Below are positions 9,781 through 19,098 of a stretch of 64,000 bases of DNA, piece after piece. The stretch is from the NCBI RefSeq assembly GCF_000430665.1, contig NZ_AUML01000028.1, forward strand, positions 1 to 64,000. The letters are read 5' to 3'. Every line of letters starts with the position of its first letter. Position 1 is the first letter of the stretch. A program made the translations under genes and the position numbers. The notes below the pieces were generated by a model. The model had not been told where the DNA came from and ran no database searches. It saw only the letters and a list, made by a program, of their open reading frames with translations. The DNA is from Aquimarina muelleri DSM 19832. GTDB taxonomy: Bacteria > Bacteroidota > Bacteroidia > Flavobacteriales > Flavobacteriaceae.

Positions 9781-12195
9781 ATGCAGTCTGAAACCGTTAC
9801 TTTATCTAATATTTCTTTCGAAGAGTATAAAGATCAAATACTTAGAGATTACAAAATTGCCATAATTAGTAGAGAATGTAGTCTCTTAGGCAGACGGGAA
9901 GTATTAACTGGTAAATCCAAATTTGGAATATTTGGAGGAGGAAAAGAACTGCCACAACTTGCAATGGCAAGAGTTTTTCGCGATGGTGACTTTAGATCTG
10001 GCTACTATAGAGATCAAACATTTATGATGGCCATTGATCAATATACAGTAGAACAATTCTTTGCAGGTCTGTATGCACATACTAATATTGAAAAAGAACC
10101 TTTCTCTGCAGGAAGACAAATGGGAGGTCATTTTGCAACCCAAAGTTTAAATGAAGATGGTACTTGGAAAAATTTAATAAAACAAAAAAACTCTAGTTCA
10201 GATATTTCTCCTACTGCTGGTCAAATGCCTAGATTATTAGGACTAGCCCAAGCATCTAAAGTATACCGAAATGAAAAAAGCATTACCGATAGTTCTAATT
10301 TTTCTAACCAAGGAAATGAAGTAGCTTGGGGAACAATCGGAAACGCCAGTACTAGTGAAGGTTTATTTTGGGAAACTATAAATGCTGCAGGAGTTCTGCA
10401 AGTACCAATGGTTATTAGTATTTGGGACGATGAATATGGTATTTCTGTTCATGCAAAACATCAAACAACTAAAGAAGATATTTCTCTTATTCTTGAAGGT
10501 TTTAGACGTGATAAAGACCATGAAGGTTTTGAAATTTTTAAGGTTAATGGTTGGGATTATGCAGCTTTAATAGATACTTATGAAAAAGCAGAAAAGTTAG
10601 CTCGTGAGAGCCACATCCCTATTATTATTCATGTTAAAGAATTAACACAGCCACAAGGACATTCTACTTCTGGATCGCACGAAAGGTATAAAAACGAAGA
10701 TCGCTTAAATTGGGAAAGAGAATATGATTGTAATAAAAAGTTCAAAGAATGGATTATTGAACATAAAATTGCTACAACAGAAGAGTTACTAGAGTTTGAA
10801 AAAGCAGCAAAAAAAGAAGTACGAAAAGGTAAAAATGAAGCATGGAATGCGTATTTGTCTGAAATAAAATCAGAACAAAAGGATGCTTTAGAAATTTTAA
10901 AACTAGTCGAAAATAAAAGTAGTAATAAAAATTTTATTTCACCTTTAGTAAAATCTTTGTCTTCTAAAAATGAACCTATTAGAAAAGATATTCTTGAAGC
11001 TACAAGAAAAACATTACGATATATTACAAAAGAAAAATTTGAAGAAAAATTAATTCTACAAAAATGGGTTAATAATTATATAGCTACTATTCAACCAAAA
11101 TACAGTGCTCATTTACATAATGAAACTGAATCTGGAGCCGTACATATCAATGAAGTAAAACCAGAATATGATGAAAATGCAGAAATAGTAGACGGAAGAG
11201 TTATCATTAGAGATAATTTTGATAGTCTATTTTCTAAATTTACTGACATACTTATTTTTGGAGAAGATAGTGGTAAGATAGGAGATGTAAATCAGGGGTT
11301 AGAAGGACTTCAAGAAAAATTTGGAGAAATTAGAGTTGCTGATACCGGAATCCGAGAAGCTACCATAATTGGCCAAGGAATAGGAATGGCAATGCGTGGA
11401 CTTAGGCCAATTGCAGAAATACAATATCTAGATTATATCTTATATTGTATACAAGGCCTTAGTGATGATCTTGCTACATTACGTTATAGAACTTTTGCTA
11501 AACAAAAAGCACCATTAATTATACGAACAAGAGGACATAGACTAGAGGGAATATGGCATTCGGGTTCTCAAATGGGAGGTTTAATTCATTTATTGAGAGG
11601 TATTCATATTTTAGTACCAAGAAATATGGTAAAAGCTGCTGGTTTTTATAACACACTAATGGATAGCGATGAACCTGCATTAGTAATAGAATGCCTTAAT
11701 GGTTATCGCTTAAAAGAAAAAATGCCTTCTAATTTGCCTGAAACCAGGACTCCTATAGGTGTCGTAGAAACTATTAAAGAAGGAACAGATATTACACTAG
11801 TATCTTATGGCTCTACTTTAAGATTAGTAGAACAAGCAGCAAAAGAGTTATTATCTGCAGGTATTAATGCCGAAATAATTGATATACAATCTTTATTACC
11901 CTTTGATTTAAATCACGATATAGTAAAAAGCGTAGCTAAAACAAACCGATTATTAATTATTGATGAAGATGTTTCTGGTGGAGGAACAGGGTATATTTTA
12001 CATAAATTAATTGACGAACAAAATATATACCAATATCTAGATAGTAAACCACAAACTTTGAGCGCACAACCACATAGACCAGCTTTTGGAACTGATGGGG
12101 ATTATTTTAGCAAACCTTCTATCGAAGATATATATGAAAAAATATATGAAATAATGAATGAAGTAAATCCTGTTAAATATCCTGAATTAAGATAA
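9781..12195 (+). CDS. 2-oxo-acid dehydrogenase E1 component, fused alpha and beta subunits
   Basis: This 804-residue thiamine-diphosphate enzyme carries the E1 alpha half (about 1-400) and E1 beta half (about 450-800) in one chain. It would catalyse decarboxylation and lipoyl acylation in a branched-chain or related 2-oxo-acid dehydrogenase complex. In the alpha half the cofactor motif reads GNASTSEG...WDDEYGISV instead of the usual GDGA...NN. In the beta half GEDSG, the DTGIRE segment and HSGSQM replace the usual DTPxxE and HHSQ. Fused flavobacterial E1 proteins share this pattern as far as I recall. ATG 9781 was chosen because the earlier in-frame TTG at 9754 overlaps the -7 element. E2 and E3 genes are not adjacent, so the substrate is unproven. 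Confidence 0.88.
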   Translation: MQSETVTLSNISFEEYKDQILRDYKIAIISRECSLLGRREVLTGKSKFGIFGGGKELPQLAMARVFRDGDFRSGYYRDQTFMMAIDQYTVEQFFAGLYAHTNIEKEPFSAGRQMGGHFATQSLNEDGTWKNLIKQKNSSSDISPTAGQMPRLLGLAQASKVYRNEKSITDSSNFSNQGNEVAWGTIGNASTSEGLFWETINAAGVLQVPMVISIWDDEYGISVHAKHQTTKEDISLILEGFRRDKDHEGFEIFKVNGWDYAALIDTYEKAEKLARESHIPIIIHVKELTQPQGHSTSGSHERYKNEDRLNWEREYDCNKKFKEWIIEHKIATTEELLEFEKAAKKEVRKGKNEAWNAYLSEIKSEQKDALEILKLVENKSSNKNFISPLVKSLSSKNEPIRKDILEATRKTLRYITKEKFEEKLILQKWVNNYIATIQPKYSAHLHNETESGAVHINEVKPEYDENAEIVDGRVIIRDNFDSLFSKFTDILIFGEDSGKIGDVNQGLEGLQEKFGEIRVADTGIREATIIGQGIGMAMRGLRPIAEIQYLDYILYCIQGLSDDLATLRYRTFAKQKAPLIIRTRGHRLEGIWHSGSQMGGLIHLLRGIHILVPRNMVKAAGFYNTLMDSDEPALVIECLNGYRLKEKMPSNLPETRTPIGVVETIKEGTDITLVSYGSTLRLVEQAAKELLSAGINAEIIDIQSLLPFDLNHDIVKSVAKTNRLLIIDEDVSGGGTGYILHKLIDEQNIYQYLDSKPQTLSAQPHRPAFGTDGDYFSKPSIEDIYEKIYEIMNEVNPVKYPELR

Positions 12196-12207
12196 AAAAC
12201 ACTCTTT

Positions 12208-12807
12208 TTATTGGTAATTTTCTATTTTTAATCTTTTACCGTCCTTATAAGAGATCACAAATATTCTTTTATCAAATCCAGAGTTTATTAATAGCTTTCT
12301 GAAATCCTGAGCTTCGTTCAGGGTTTCAAAAATACCTAAGCTCATTTTATAATACGAAGTATCGTTATAAACAAGAGTATTAGTATATTTATTAGATATT
12401 GAGGATATACCTTTAGAATTAAGCGCTTTAACCTGTACAGAATATACCGTATCTTTATCTATTAATTTTCTATACAGATACAGATTCTTTATTTCCTCAA
12501 TATTTATTTTTTTATTTTTTAGTGCTTCTAATTCTTCTTTTACTACAATTAATTCTTTTTCAATTATAGATTTTTTTTGTACACTATCTGTCTCTGGCAC
12601 CTTAAAAAAAAACATATTACTAGCAAGAAAAACAGTTGAAATAAAAAATATCAAAGATAAAAAACCTAATATTTTATTAGATGTTTTTATTTTTTTCGAT
12701 TTTTTAGACTCTTCCTTTAAAAGATCTTCAAGTTTTTTCTGTTTAACTTCGGATTTTTCTATCTGATAATGTAAATATAAAAGGTCTTCATCTTTAATAA
12801 CTTTCAT
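12208..12807 (-). CDS. Single-pass membrane protein with coiled coil and SPOR-like C-terminal domain
   Basis: The 199-residue protein has a lysine/glutamate-rich cytoplasmic N-terminus and one transmembrane segment (about 46-68). A coiled-coil stretch (about 78-110) follows, then a C-terminal domain from about 119 (YSVQVKAL) to the end. That domain, with YKMSLGIFETLNEA and LLINSGF, has the layout of a SPOR (sporulation-related, peptidoglycan-binding) domain. Such proteins bind denuded septal glycan strands, so a role in cell-envelope growth or division is plausible but inferred. It converges with the E1 gene across a 12-bp gap. Confidence 0.65.
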   Translation of the reverse strand: MKVIKDEDLLYLHYQIEKSEVKQKKLEDLLKEESKKSKKIKTSNKILGFLSLIFFISTVFLASNMFFFKVPETDSVQKKSIIEKELIVVKEELEALKNKKINIEEIKNLYLYRKLIDKDTVYSVQVKALNSKGISSISNKYTNTLVYNDTSYYKMSLGIFETLNEAQDFRKLLINSGFDKRIFVISYKDGKRLKIENYQ

Positions 12808-13093
12808 TGTTGGGGTATCTTAAGAGTTATTTGATATTTTAAATTAATCACAGCAAACAATGTTCAAGTAAGCTTTATTAAACATCAACTATTATAAATT
12901 CCTAAAATTGTGATTAATTATATTCTTTAGTTTTACAATTTTTTCTTTGACAACACACTTCTACAATATTCAGGAATATTTTTTTTAAGCTATATTATTA
13001 TATTGATAAACTACTTATTTACAATGTAATAATTTATATAAAAAGAAACAATTCCTATATAAATACTATAAAAACAAATTAATTAAGAAATTG

Positions 13094-13936
13094 TTATGGT
13101 ATCCATTTAATATTTTTAAAATCAGGTTTCCTTTTTTCAAGAAATGCATTTCTTCCTTCTTTTGCCTCTTCTGTCATATATGCTAGTCGCGTAGCTTCTC
13201 CTGCAAACACCTGCTGCCCTACCATCCCGTCATCAGTAAGGTTCATTGCAAATTTTAACATCTTAATCGATGTAGGAGATTTTTCTAAAATTTCTTGCCC
13301 CCATTGGTATGCTGTATCCTCTAATTCTTCATGCGGTATAACAGCATTTACCATTCCCATTTCATAAGCTTGTTGTGCAGAATAATTTCTACCTAAAAAA
13401 AAGATTTCACGTGCTTTTTTTTGCCCAACCATTTTTGCTAAGTAAGCAGAACCATACCCTCCATCAAAACTTGTTACATCTGCATCCGTTTGTTTAAAAA
13501 TAGCATGTTCTTTACTAGCTAATGTAAGGTCACAAACTACATGTAGACTATGCCCTCCTCCTACTGCCCATCCTGGCACTACTGCAATTACTACTTTTGG
13601 CATAAATCGAATAAGCCTCTGTACTTCTAAAATATTTAACCTATGCATTCCATCCTCTCCCACATACCCTTGATGTCCTCTTGCTTTTTGATCTCCACCG
13701 CTACAAAAACTATATACACCATCTTTTGTAGAAGGTCCTTCTGCCGAAAGTAAAACAACTCCTACCGATGTATCTTCTTGTACATTATAAAAAGCATCAT
13801 AAAGTTCACTAGTTGTTTTAGGCCTAAAAGCATTACGTACATTTGGTCTATTAAAAGCTATACGAGCAACCCCGTTAGATTTTTTATACGTAATATCTTC
13901 ATATTCTTTTACAGTTTTCCAGTCTATTGAACTCAT
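13094..13936 (-). CDS. menB: 1,4-dihydroxy-2-naphthoyl-CoA synthase (MenB)
   Basis: MenB, a crotonase-fold enzyme, closes the second naphthalenoid ring by converting o-succinylbenzoyl-CoA to 1,4-dihydroxy-2-naphthoyl-CoA in menaquinone synthesis. The 280-residue length is typical. Recognisable features are FNRPNVRNAFRP, the SGGDQKARG loop that follows FC, GWAVGGGHSLH, the TSFDGGYGSAYLA active-site region and the PDFKNIKWIP C-terminus characteristic of MenB. It lies on the same strand as menF and menD but about 2.3 kb past the end of menD, with other genes between, so it is probably transcribed separately. The 286 bp beyond its stop codon hold no gene. Confidence 0.96.
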   Translation of the reverse strand: MSSIDWKTVKEYEDITYKKSNGVARIAFNRPNVRNAFRPKTTSELYDAFYNVQEDTSVGVVLLSAEGPSTKDGVYSFCSGGDQKARGHQGYVGEDGMHRLNILEVQRLIRFMPKVVIAVVPGWAVGGGHSLHVVCDLTLASKEHAIFKQTDADVTSFDGGYGSAYLAKMVGQKKAREIFFLGRNYSAQQAYEMGMVNAVIPHEELEDTAYQWGQEILEKSPTSIKMLKFAMNLTDDGMVGQQVFAGEATRLAYMTEEAKEGRNAFLEKRKPDFKNIKWIP

Positions 13937-14381
13937 TATATATTTTTATTTATACTTTCAAAAATACTACAATATATTATATCAAGCTAAAAGAATTAAA
14001 GCATTATTTAACTCTAATTATCTTTTGAAAATATATTTTTCTTTTAAAACAAGTCGATAAAGATGATTCCTAAATCAAAGAATCAAACAATACAACCAGC
14101 TCTTTTAAATTTATAAATACACAGCCAGACTACTAATTTCATTGTTTTTTTTATGTTTTTAAGTTGGCTTAGTACTTATTTAGTAAAAAATAGATATTTT
14201 CTGCTCTTACTCAAGTTTGGTTCTAAAAAGAAAACAATCAAAAACAATAGTACTTGTTTTATAATTATATCTTTTGTATTTTATCTATATCATTATTTAG
14301 TTACCACAAGGCTATATAATTTAACACTTCTTTTTTTATGGTTTTAAGGATTTGTCATGAAATGATAATATATTTACCGTT
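13937..14381. other. Intergenic region between divergent menB and a secreted-protein gene
   Basis: This 445-bp AT-rich stretch must contain the divergent promoters of menB (minus) and the gene at 14382 (plus). A 64-codon frame at 14153-14347 has skewed hydrophobic composition and no recognisable similarity; I treat it as non-coding. No RNA gene was recognised. Confidence 0.5.
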
Positions 14382-14822
14382 ATGAAAGCTTTTTTGATAG
14401 CAATTATAGCAAGTATAGGTTTTGCATCTTATGGTCAGGAGAACAGTCTAAACTCTGTAGCCATAGAGTGGGAAGAATTAAGCGCACCTTTATCTATAGA
14501 AAAAAATGAATCTGAGATACATAAATATGAATTGCTAGAAGTTAATTTAAGTGTAGATTTAAGACGGCAATCTCTTAGAAAAAATTATACTATGTTTATA
14601 GATACGCCAAAATATAAAGATGTTTCTTCCGTATATAAAATTAAACCTTCTACTTCTAAATCTTCTGGATTTACTATTTCTGGTAATGGTTCTAATCTAA
14701 ATACCAATACTGGTCGTTTAAAAAATACTGCTTATAAAGATGCAGGGATATACCTTCATAATTATAGCAACCCATATACCAGACATAGACGTAATCATGG
14801 TACCAGTATGTTTATTTATTAA
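14382..14822 (+). CDS. Small secreted protein of unknown function
   Basis: The 146-residue product has a clear signal peptide (about residues 1-19, ending ASYGQ) and no lipobox, membrane helix or recognised domain. The mature part is polar, with an early acidic half (EWEELSAP, KNESEIHKYE) and a serine/threonine/asparagine-rich C-terminal half ending in a basic RHRRNHG patch and FIY. I do not recognise a family. It stands alone and converges with the S1-domain gene only 11 bp away. Confidence 0.7.
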   Translation: MKAFLIAIIASIGFASYGQENSLNSVAIEWEELSAPLSIEKNESEIHKYELLEVNLSVDLRRQSLRKNYTMFIDTPKYKDVSSVYKIKPSTSKSSGFTISGNGSNLNTNTGRLKNTAYKDAGIYLHNYSNPYTRHRRNHGTSMFIY

Positions 14823-14833
14823 AAAAAAATAAC

Positions 14834-15667
14834 TTATTCAATAAGTCGTATTCCATCTTCTTCAATAGCAATCTTTCTTGCTTTATAAAGAGTTCCTATA
14901 GCTTTTTTGAAACTTTTTTTACTTAACTGAAAAACTTCTTTAATATCCTCTGGATCTGATTTATCATTTAAATTGATAAAGCCTCCACTTGCTTCTAATT
15001 CTTTTAAAATCTGTTCTGCATTAGGTTCAATACCTCTAAACCCATGTTGTTGTAAAGTAAGATCTATTTTACCATCTGGTCTTACTTTTTTTACATATCC
15101 TTTAATTTGGTCTCCTGGAGTTATTTTTTGAAAAATTTCATCCCCATATACTAAACCTAAGTGTTTTTGATTTACTATCATATTCCATCCTTGTGGAGAA
15201 GGATGTGAAGCCATAAGATCAACTTCATCATACGGAGACAATAAAACTAATGAATTATCTAAAAAAGCATTTGTTTTACTAGAAGCTACTAACCTATTAG
15301 TTTCTTCATCCAGATATACGTATACAAGATACCAGCTGCCAGCTCTCATTTTTGAGGCTTGTTCTTTAAAAGGAACAAAAAGATCTTTTTCCAGCCCCCA
15401 ATCTAAAAAAGCACCTATATCAGATACATTTGTACACTTAAGGTATGCAAAGGATTTTACAGTTGCATATGGTTCTAATGTAGTAGCCACAATACGTTCT
15501 GCACTGTCTAAATACACAAAAACCTTCAGTTCATCTCTAATTTTAAATTGTTCCGGAACATATTTATTGGGTAATAAAACTTCATCCCCATCATCATCAC
15601 AAAGGTAAATCCCCTGATCTCTTTCTCTTACAATTTCTAAAGTATTATATACACCAAGTTTCAGCAT
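14834..15667 (-). CDS. S1-like RNA-binding protein of the CvfB/YitL family
   Basis: The 277-residue cytosolic protein has an N-terminal domain (LGVYNTLEIVRERDQGIYL) and one or two S1-type OB folds (about 60-135 and 150-215, with VSDIGAFLDWGLEKDLFVP). A C-terminal winged-helix-like tail follows (SKKSFKKAIGTLYKARKI). This order matches CvfB of Firmicutes, an RNA-binding regulator of virulence genes; in Bacteroidota its targets are unknown. It reads in the same direction as the DUF2853 gene upstream but is separated from it by a strong terminator, so it probably has its own promoter. Confidence 0.87.
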   Translation of the reverse strand: MLKLGVYNTLEIVRERDQGIYLCDDDGDEVLLPNKYVPEQFKIRDELKVFVYLDSAERIVATTLEPYATVKSFAYLKCTNVSDIGAFLDWGLEKDLFVPFKEQASKMRAGSWYLVYVYLDEETNRLVASSKTNAFLDNSLVLLSPYDEVDLMASHPSPQGWNMIVNQKHLGLVYGDEIFQKITPGDQIKGYVKKVRPDGKIDLTLQQHGFRGIEPNAEQILKELEASGGFINLNDKSDPEDIKEVFQLSKKSFKKAIGTLYKARKIAIEEDGIRLIE

Positions 15668-15725
15668 TACATTTTATTTTGCGCAAAGATACTTTTTTAT
15701 CATTATAGCATCGATGATTTTAAAC

Positions 15726-15757
15726 AAAAAAGGTGTTCTTAAAAGAACACCTTTTTT
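15726..15757 (-). terminator. Perfect 15-bp hairpin terminator after the DUF2853 gene
   Basis: AAAAAAGGTGTTCTT at 15726-15740 and its exact reverse complement at 15743-15757 form a hairpin flanked by A/T runs on both sides. It lies 22 bp past the stop of the DUF2853 gene on the minus strand and could work in both directions. Confidence 0.85.
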
Positions 15758-15779
15758 AACTTTTATATATTAGACACTA

Positions 15780-16124
15780 CTATTTGTTATATACAGACTC
15801 TTTTCCAAAATGTTTTGCCAAAAGATAGTAAACAACCGCTCTGTATTTATTTCGGTTAGATTTTCCATATTTTTCGATAACTGCAGTTATAGCTTCATCT
15901 AGTTTTGGTCCATCAGAAAGCCCTAATTTTTTAATAAGAAAATTTTGTTTTACTGTGTTCAATTCTTTTTCATCGCTACCAGATACTGTAGAAGAGTCAC
16001 TATTATAAATAGAAGGACCACAACCAATAGTTACTTTGGTTAGTAGATCCATATCTGGTGTTTCACCAATTTTATCTTTAATGTCTGCTGCATATTTTGC
16101 GATCAATTCGTCTCTTTTACTCAT
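15780..16124 (-). CDS. DUF2853 family protein
   Basis: This 114-residue soluble, all-helical protein has the DUF2853 signature: MSKRDELIAKYAADIK at the start, a central GCGPSIYN segment and RNKYRAVVYYLLAKHF near the end. The family has no known biochemical role. It is 107 bp downstream of menD on the same strand and may share its transcript, though the gap is long enough for a separate promoter. It ends in a strong terminator. Confidence 0.88.
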   Translation of the reverse strand: MSKRDELIAKYAADIKDKIGETPDMDLLTKVTIGCGPSIYNSDSSTVSGSDEKELNTVKQNFLIKKLGLSDGPKLDEAITAVIEKYGKSNRNKYRAVVYYLLAKHFGKESVYNK

Positions 16125-16231
16125 AGGATGATAGTGTTTTTAGGTTTCTAGTTATTTTTAAAAATTGTATTTCAAATATAGATTAATTATAAATGAATAT
16201 TTTATCCTAAAAGTATATTAAAACCCCATTA

Positions 16232-17956
16232 TTAGATAAAATACTTAAAATAATCGATTAAAGTATTATCATTTTCTTTTCTTGGCGTAAAAATCTCTAA
16301 TAATTGAGGGGTGCTATCATTTTTATAGATTTTTTGAATTTCTGCATTAACTTCTTCTAAATTATGAGCAGTGTGATAATCAAAGCCAAACATTTTGCTT
16401 AAATGTATAGCTGTAAGATTATGAGTTGTCTCAAAATATGTACTAAAGTTCAAACTTTCTTCTTTACCAGGTAGAATTCTAAAAATCCCCCCCCCTTCAT
16501 TATTAATAACTATAATTTTAAAATCAGATGGAATATACGAATTCCATAACCCATTACTATCATAAAAGAAACTTAAATCTCCTGTTAATAAGGTTGTAGA
16601 ACCTCCTGATGCCAATGCAGCTCCTATAGCAGTAGAAGTACTACCATCAATACCACTTGTTCCTCTATTACAAAACATTTTAAGAGATGGTTTTAAGGTA
16701 AATAGTTGTGCATAACGAACTGTAGAGCTGTTACTTAATTGTATCATTTGTTTATCTGGAATTTCTTTAAAAATAGCTTCGTACGCTTTTAGATCTGTAA
16801 AAGAAATTTTTTTTAAATATTCTTCATGTTTTATTCTTCTTTGATTTCTAACAAAAAGCCAAAAGGATTTATAGGGACTTTCTTTAATTTTTTTATCTTT
16901 AAAAAATCTAGAAAAAAATACGTTAGGTTCTAATTTTATATGCTCGGTTAGGCAAAAATAAGTATCATATGCCTTTTTTAAATTAATATGCCAATGTGAT
17001 TTTGGTTGGTACTGTCTTAAAAAACTTTTAATCCGTTTAGATACAACCATCCCACCTATAGTTAGCAAAATATCTGGTTGTAACTCCTTAAACTCTTTAT
17101 CTTTTAAAGTTGAAATTAATTGATCAATACAATTAATGTGAGAATGATGATGGATGTTTGATGTAGTTTCTGTTAACACTAAAACCGATGGATCATTAGC
17201 AAAATATTCTATCCATTCTTGATCTATAGAATCTGGAGAGTTTACACCAATCAATATCATTTTACGCTTTGCTTGGCTCCACTCTAGAAGCATTTCGACC
17301 TCTAATTCTTTAGAAAATTGATGACAAGGTGTTTCTACGGGGATATTTTTAGGAGTAATTGTAGGAAACTCTATTTTATCGTATAATGGTTCATAAAAAG
17401 GAACATTAATATGCACTGGTCCTTTTTGTTCTATTACCATATTAAGAGCTAGATTGATTTCTCTCTCATTATGCTTCTGAGCCTCTCGTTGTTTTTGGTT
17501 TACCCTAGGGTCGTTAATTTTGGTTTCTGCAACTATTTCTGAATATAGGTTAGCAGAATATAAAATATGATTTTCGAATACATTTTTTTGACGAATCGTC
17601 TGTCCATCTCCAATATCAATTCTTTCTACTGGTCGATCTGCACTTAAAACCACTAATGGAATATCGCTATAAAACGCTTCTGAAATTGCTGGATAATAAT
17701 TAAGTAAAGCACTTCCAGAAGTACATACTAAAGCAACTGGTTTTTGAATTTGCTGTGCTATACCTAATGCAAAAAATGCTGCGCATCTTTCATCTACAAT
17801 ACTGTAACACTGCATCTTTGGGTGCTCACTGAAACCAATGATCAAAGGTGCATTACGTGATCCTGGTGAGATAACAATATTTGTAATTCCTTTAGCTTCA
17901 CACAAAGCAACTATAGATTGCGCCAAAGGAATTTTTGAATATAATCTTTTTTTCAT
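16232..17956 (-). CDS. menD: 2-succinyl-5-enolpyruvyl-6-hydroxy-3-cyclohexene-1-carboxylate synthase (MenD)
   Basis: MenD is a thiamine-diphosphate enzyme that joins 2-oxoglutarate and isochorismate, the committed step of menaquinone synthesis. The 574-residue length fits. Visible hallmarks are VISPGSRNAPL, the VDERCAAFFALG segment with the expected cofactor glutamate, CTSGSALLNYYPAI, SADRP, and the C-terminal diphosphate-binding region GDLSFFYDSNGL...NNEGGGIF. Within that last motif the three glycines are encoded by an uninterrupted run of nine G (16487-16495), remarkable in such an AT-rich gene and a possible slippage site. It is 52 bp downstream of menF on the same strand. Confidence 0.97.
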   Translation of the reverse strand: MKKRLYSKIPLAQSIVALCEAKGITNIVISPGSRNAPLIIGFSEHPKMQCYSIVDERCAAFFALGIAQQIQKPVALVCTSGSALLNYYPAISEAFYSDIPLVVLSADRPVERIDIGDGQTIRQKNVFENHILYSANLYSEIVAETKINDPRVNQKQREAQKHNEREINLALNMVIEQKGPVHINVPFYEPLYDKIEFPTITPKNIPVETPCHQFSKELEVEMLLEWSQAKRKMILIGVNSPDSIDQEWIEYFANDPSVLVLTETTSNIHHHSHINCIDQLISTLKDKEFKELQPDILLTIGGMVVSKRIKSFLRQYQPKSHWHINLKKAYDTYFCLTEHIKLEPNVFFSRFFKDKKIKESPYKSFWLFVRNQRRIKHEEYLKKISFTDLKAYEAIFKEIPDKQMIQLSNSSTVRYAQLFTLKPSLKMFCNRGTSGIDGSTSTAIGAALASGGSTTLLTGDLSFFYDSNGLWNSYIPSDFKIIVINNEGGGIFRILPGKEESLNFSTYFETTHNLTAIHLSKMFGFDYHTAHNLEEVNAEIQKIYKNDSTPQLLEIFTPRKENDNTLIDYFKYFI

Positions 17957-18008
17957 TCAAACATTTTAATTATAATATCAAACTAGTTGATTCAATTTTT
18001 TAGATCCC

Positions 18009-19097
18009 TTAAAACAAAACTTTTTTCATCGTTTCTGTTTTCTTAACGGTTTCTTCCCATTCTTTTTGTGGATCAGAATCTTTAGTAACCCCCCCACCTA
18101 TATAAAGCACCGCTTTTTCTTTTTTAAACTCCATACAACGTAAGTTTACAAATATATTGGATTGTATAACACTATCTAAATCCATATTAACCTCCCCTAA
18201 AAAACCAGTATAATATTTACGATCATATGATTCATTATTTAAGATATAAAATTTTGATTGATTTTTTGGTAAACCACAAACAGCTGGAGTTGGGTGTAGA
18301 ATTTTAATTACATCCCTTACTCCATGATTTTTTATATCTAAATAGCCTCTAATATCTGTACGTAAATGTAAAAGTGTTCCTGCTCTATAAGTATATGTTT
18401 CAGAGACTTTTAAATCTTTAATGAAAAAAGATAACTCTTTGACTAAAAAAGAAGTAACCATACTTTGTTCTACTAATTCTTTATCCTTCCAATTTACATT
18501 CATTGTACCTCTGTATGGTTGAGTACCTGCAAGAGCCATTGTAAAAAAATTAGTTTTTTTAACAGAAATTAGAGTCTCTGGAGTTGCCCCTAGCCAGGTT
18601 CCAATTTCTGGATGATACCATAAATAAACAAAAGCGTTTGAGTATTTTTTAATTAAACGTTGAAATACCTTCACAGCACTAAGTGAATCTGATTTAAAAA
18701 CTTCTTCTTTGCGAGATAGTACTACTTTTTTAAAACTGCCAGATTTTATCGTTTTAATGCCATCTTCAACGAGTAAAATATGTTTTTCTCTAGCTTCCTT
18801 ATCTTCTTCAGCATTACTTTTTATTACAGAAGTTTGTAAATTACGTTCTAACTCTTGTTCAGGAATAACAACACTATAATACTCACTTTTTTTTGTAGGA
18901 ATAATTATAGTTTTATGATTATTACTAAAAGGAGCAAAAACAAAACCAGAAGTTAAAAAACCTTGGGACTCATGTACCATATTATCTTGTTGAAGCAATG
19001 CTTGTAATACATTAGACCCTGCTTTTCTATATATAACAAATGGTAACTGTTGTTCTGTATGATTTTTAATTTTAGCATAAATATCCTCTATGCCCAT
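18009..19097 (-). CDS. menF: Isochorismate synthase (MenF-type, chorismate-binding)
   Basis: This enzyme isomerises chorismate to isochorismate, feeding MenD directly. It belongs to the anthranilate synthase component I / isochorismate synthase superfamily: KVVLSRKEE, WLGATPETLI, MALAGTQPYRG, HLRTDIRG, HPTPAVCGLP, YYTGFLGEV and YIGGGVTKDSDPQKEWEET appear in order across 362 residues. The gene starts 1 bp after the thioesterase gene and precedes menD by 52 bp, so the three form an operon. That context favours menaquinone rather than siderophore synthesis. A G7 tract lies in the IGGGVT codons (18089-18095). Confidence 0.94.
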   Translation of the reverse strand: MGIEDIYAKIKNHTEQQLPFVIYRKAGSNVLQALLQQDNMVHESQGFLTSGFVFAPFSNNHKTIIIPTKKSEYYSVVIPEQELERNLQTSVIKSNAEEDKEAREKHILLVEDGIKTIKSGSFKKVVLSRKEEVFKSDSLSAVKVFQRLIKKYSNAFVYLWYHPEIGTWLGATPETLISVKKTNFFTMALAGTQPYRGTMNVNWKDKELVEQSMVTSFLVKELSFFIKDLKVSETYTYRAGTLLHLRTDIRGYLDIKNHGVRDVIKILHPTPAVCGLPKNQSKFYILNNESYDRKYYTGFLGEVNMDLDSVIQSNIFVNLRCMEFKKEKAVLYIGGGVTKDSDPQKEWEETVKKTETMKKVLF

Positions 19098-19098
19098 A

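Noticed and set aside
12842-12919. Inverted repeat AATTAATCACA / TGTGATTAATT upstream of the SPOR-like gene
   Set aside because: The 11-bp arms are 56 bp apart in very AT-rich DNA. It could be chance, with no terminator or operator context to support it.
14153-14347. 64-codon plus-strand frame upstream of the secreted-protein gene
   Set aside because: Its composition is an unstructured mix of Leu, Phe, Tyr and Lys typical of AT-rich non-coding DNA, with no similarity I recognise and no ribosome-binding context.
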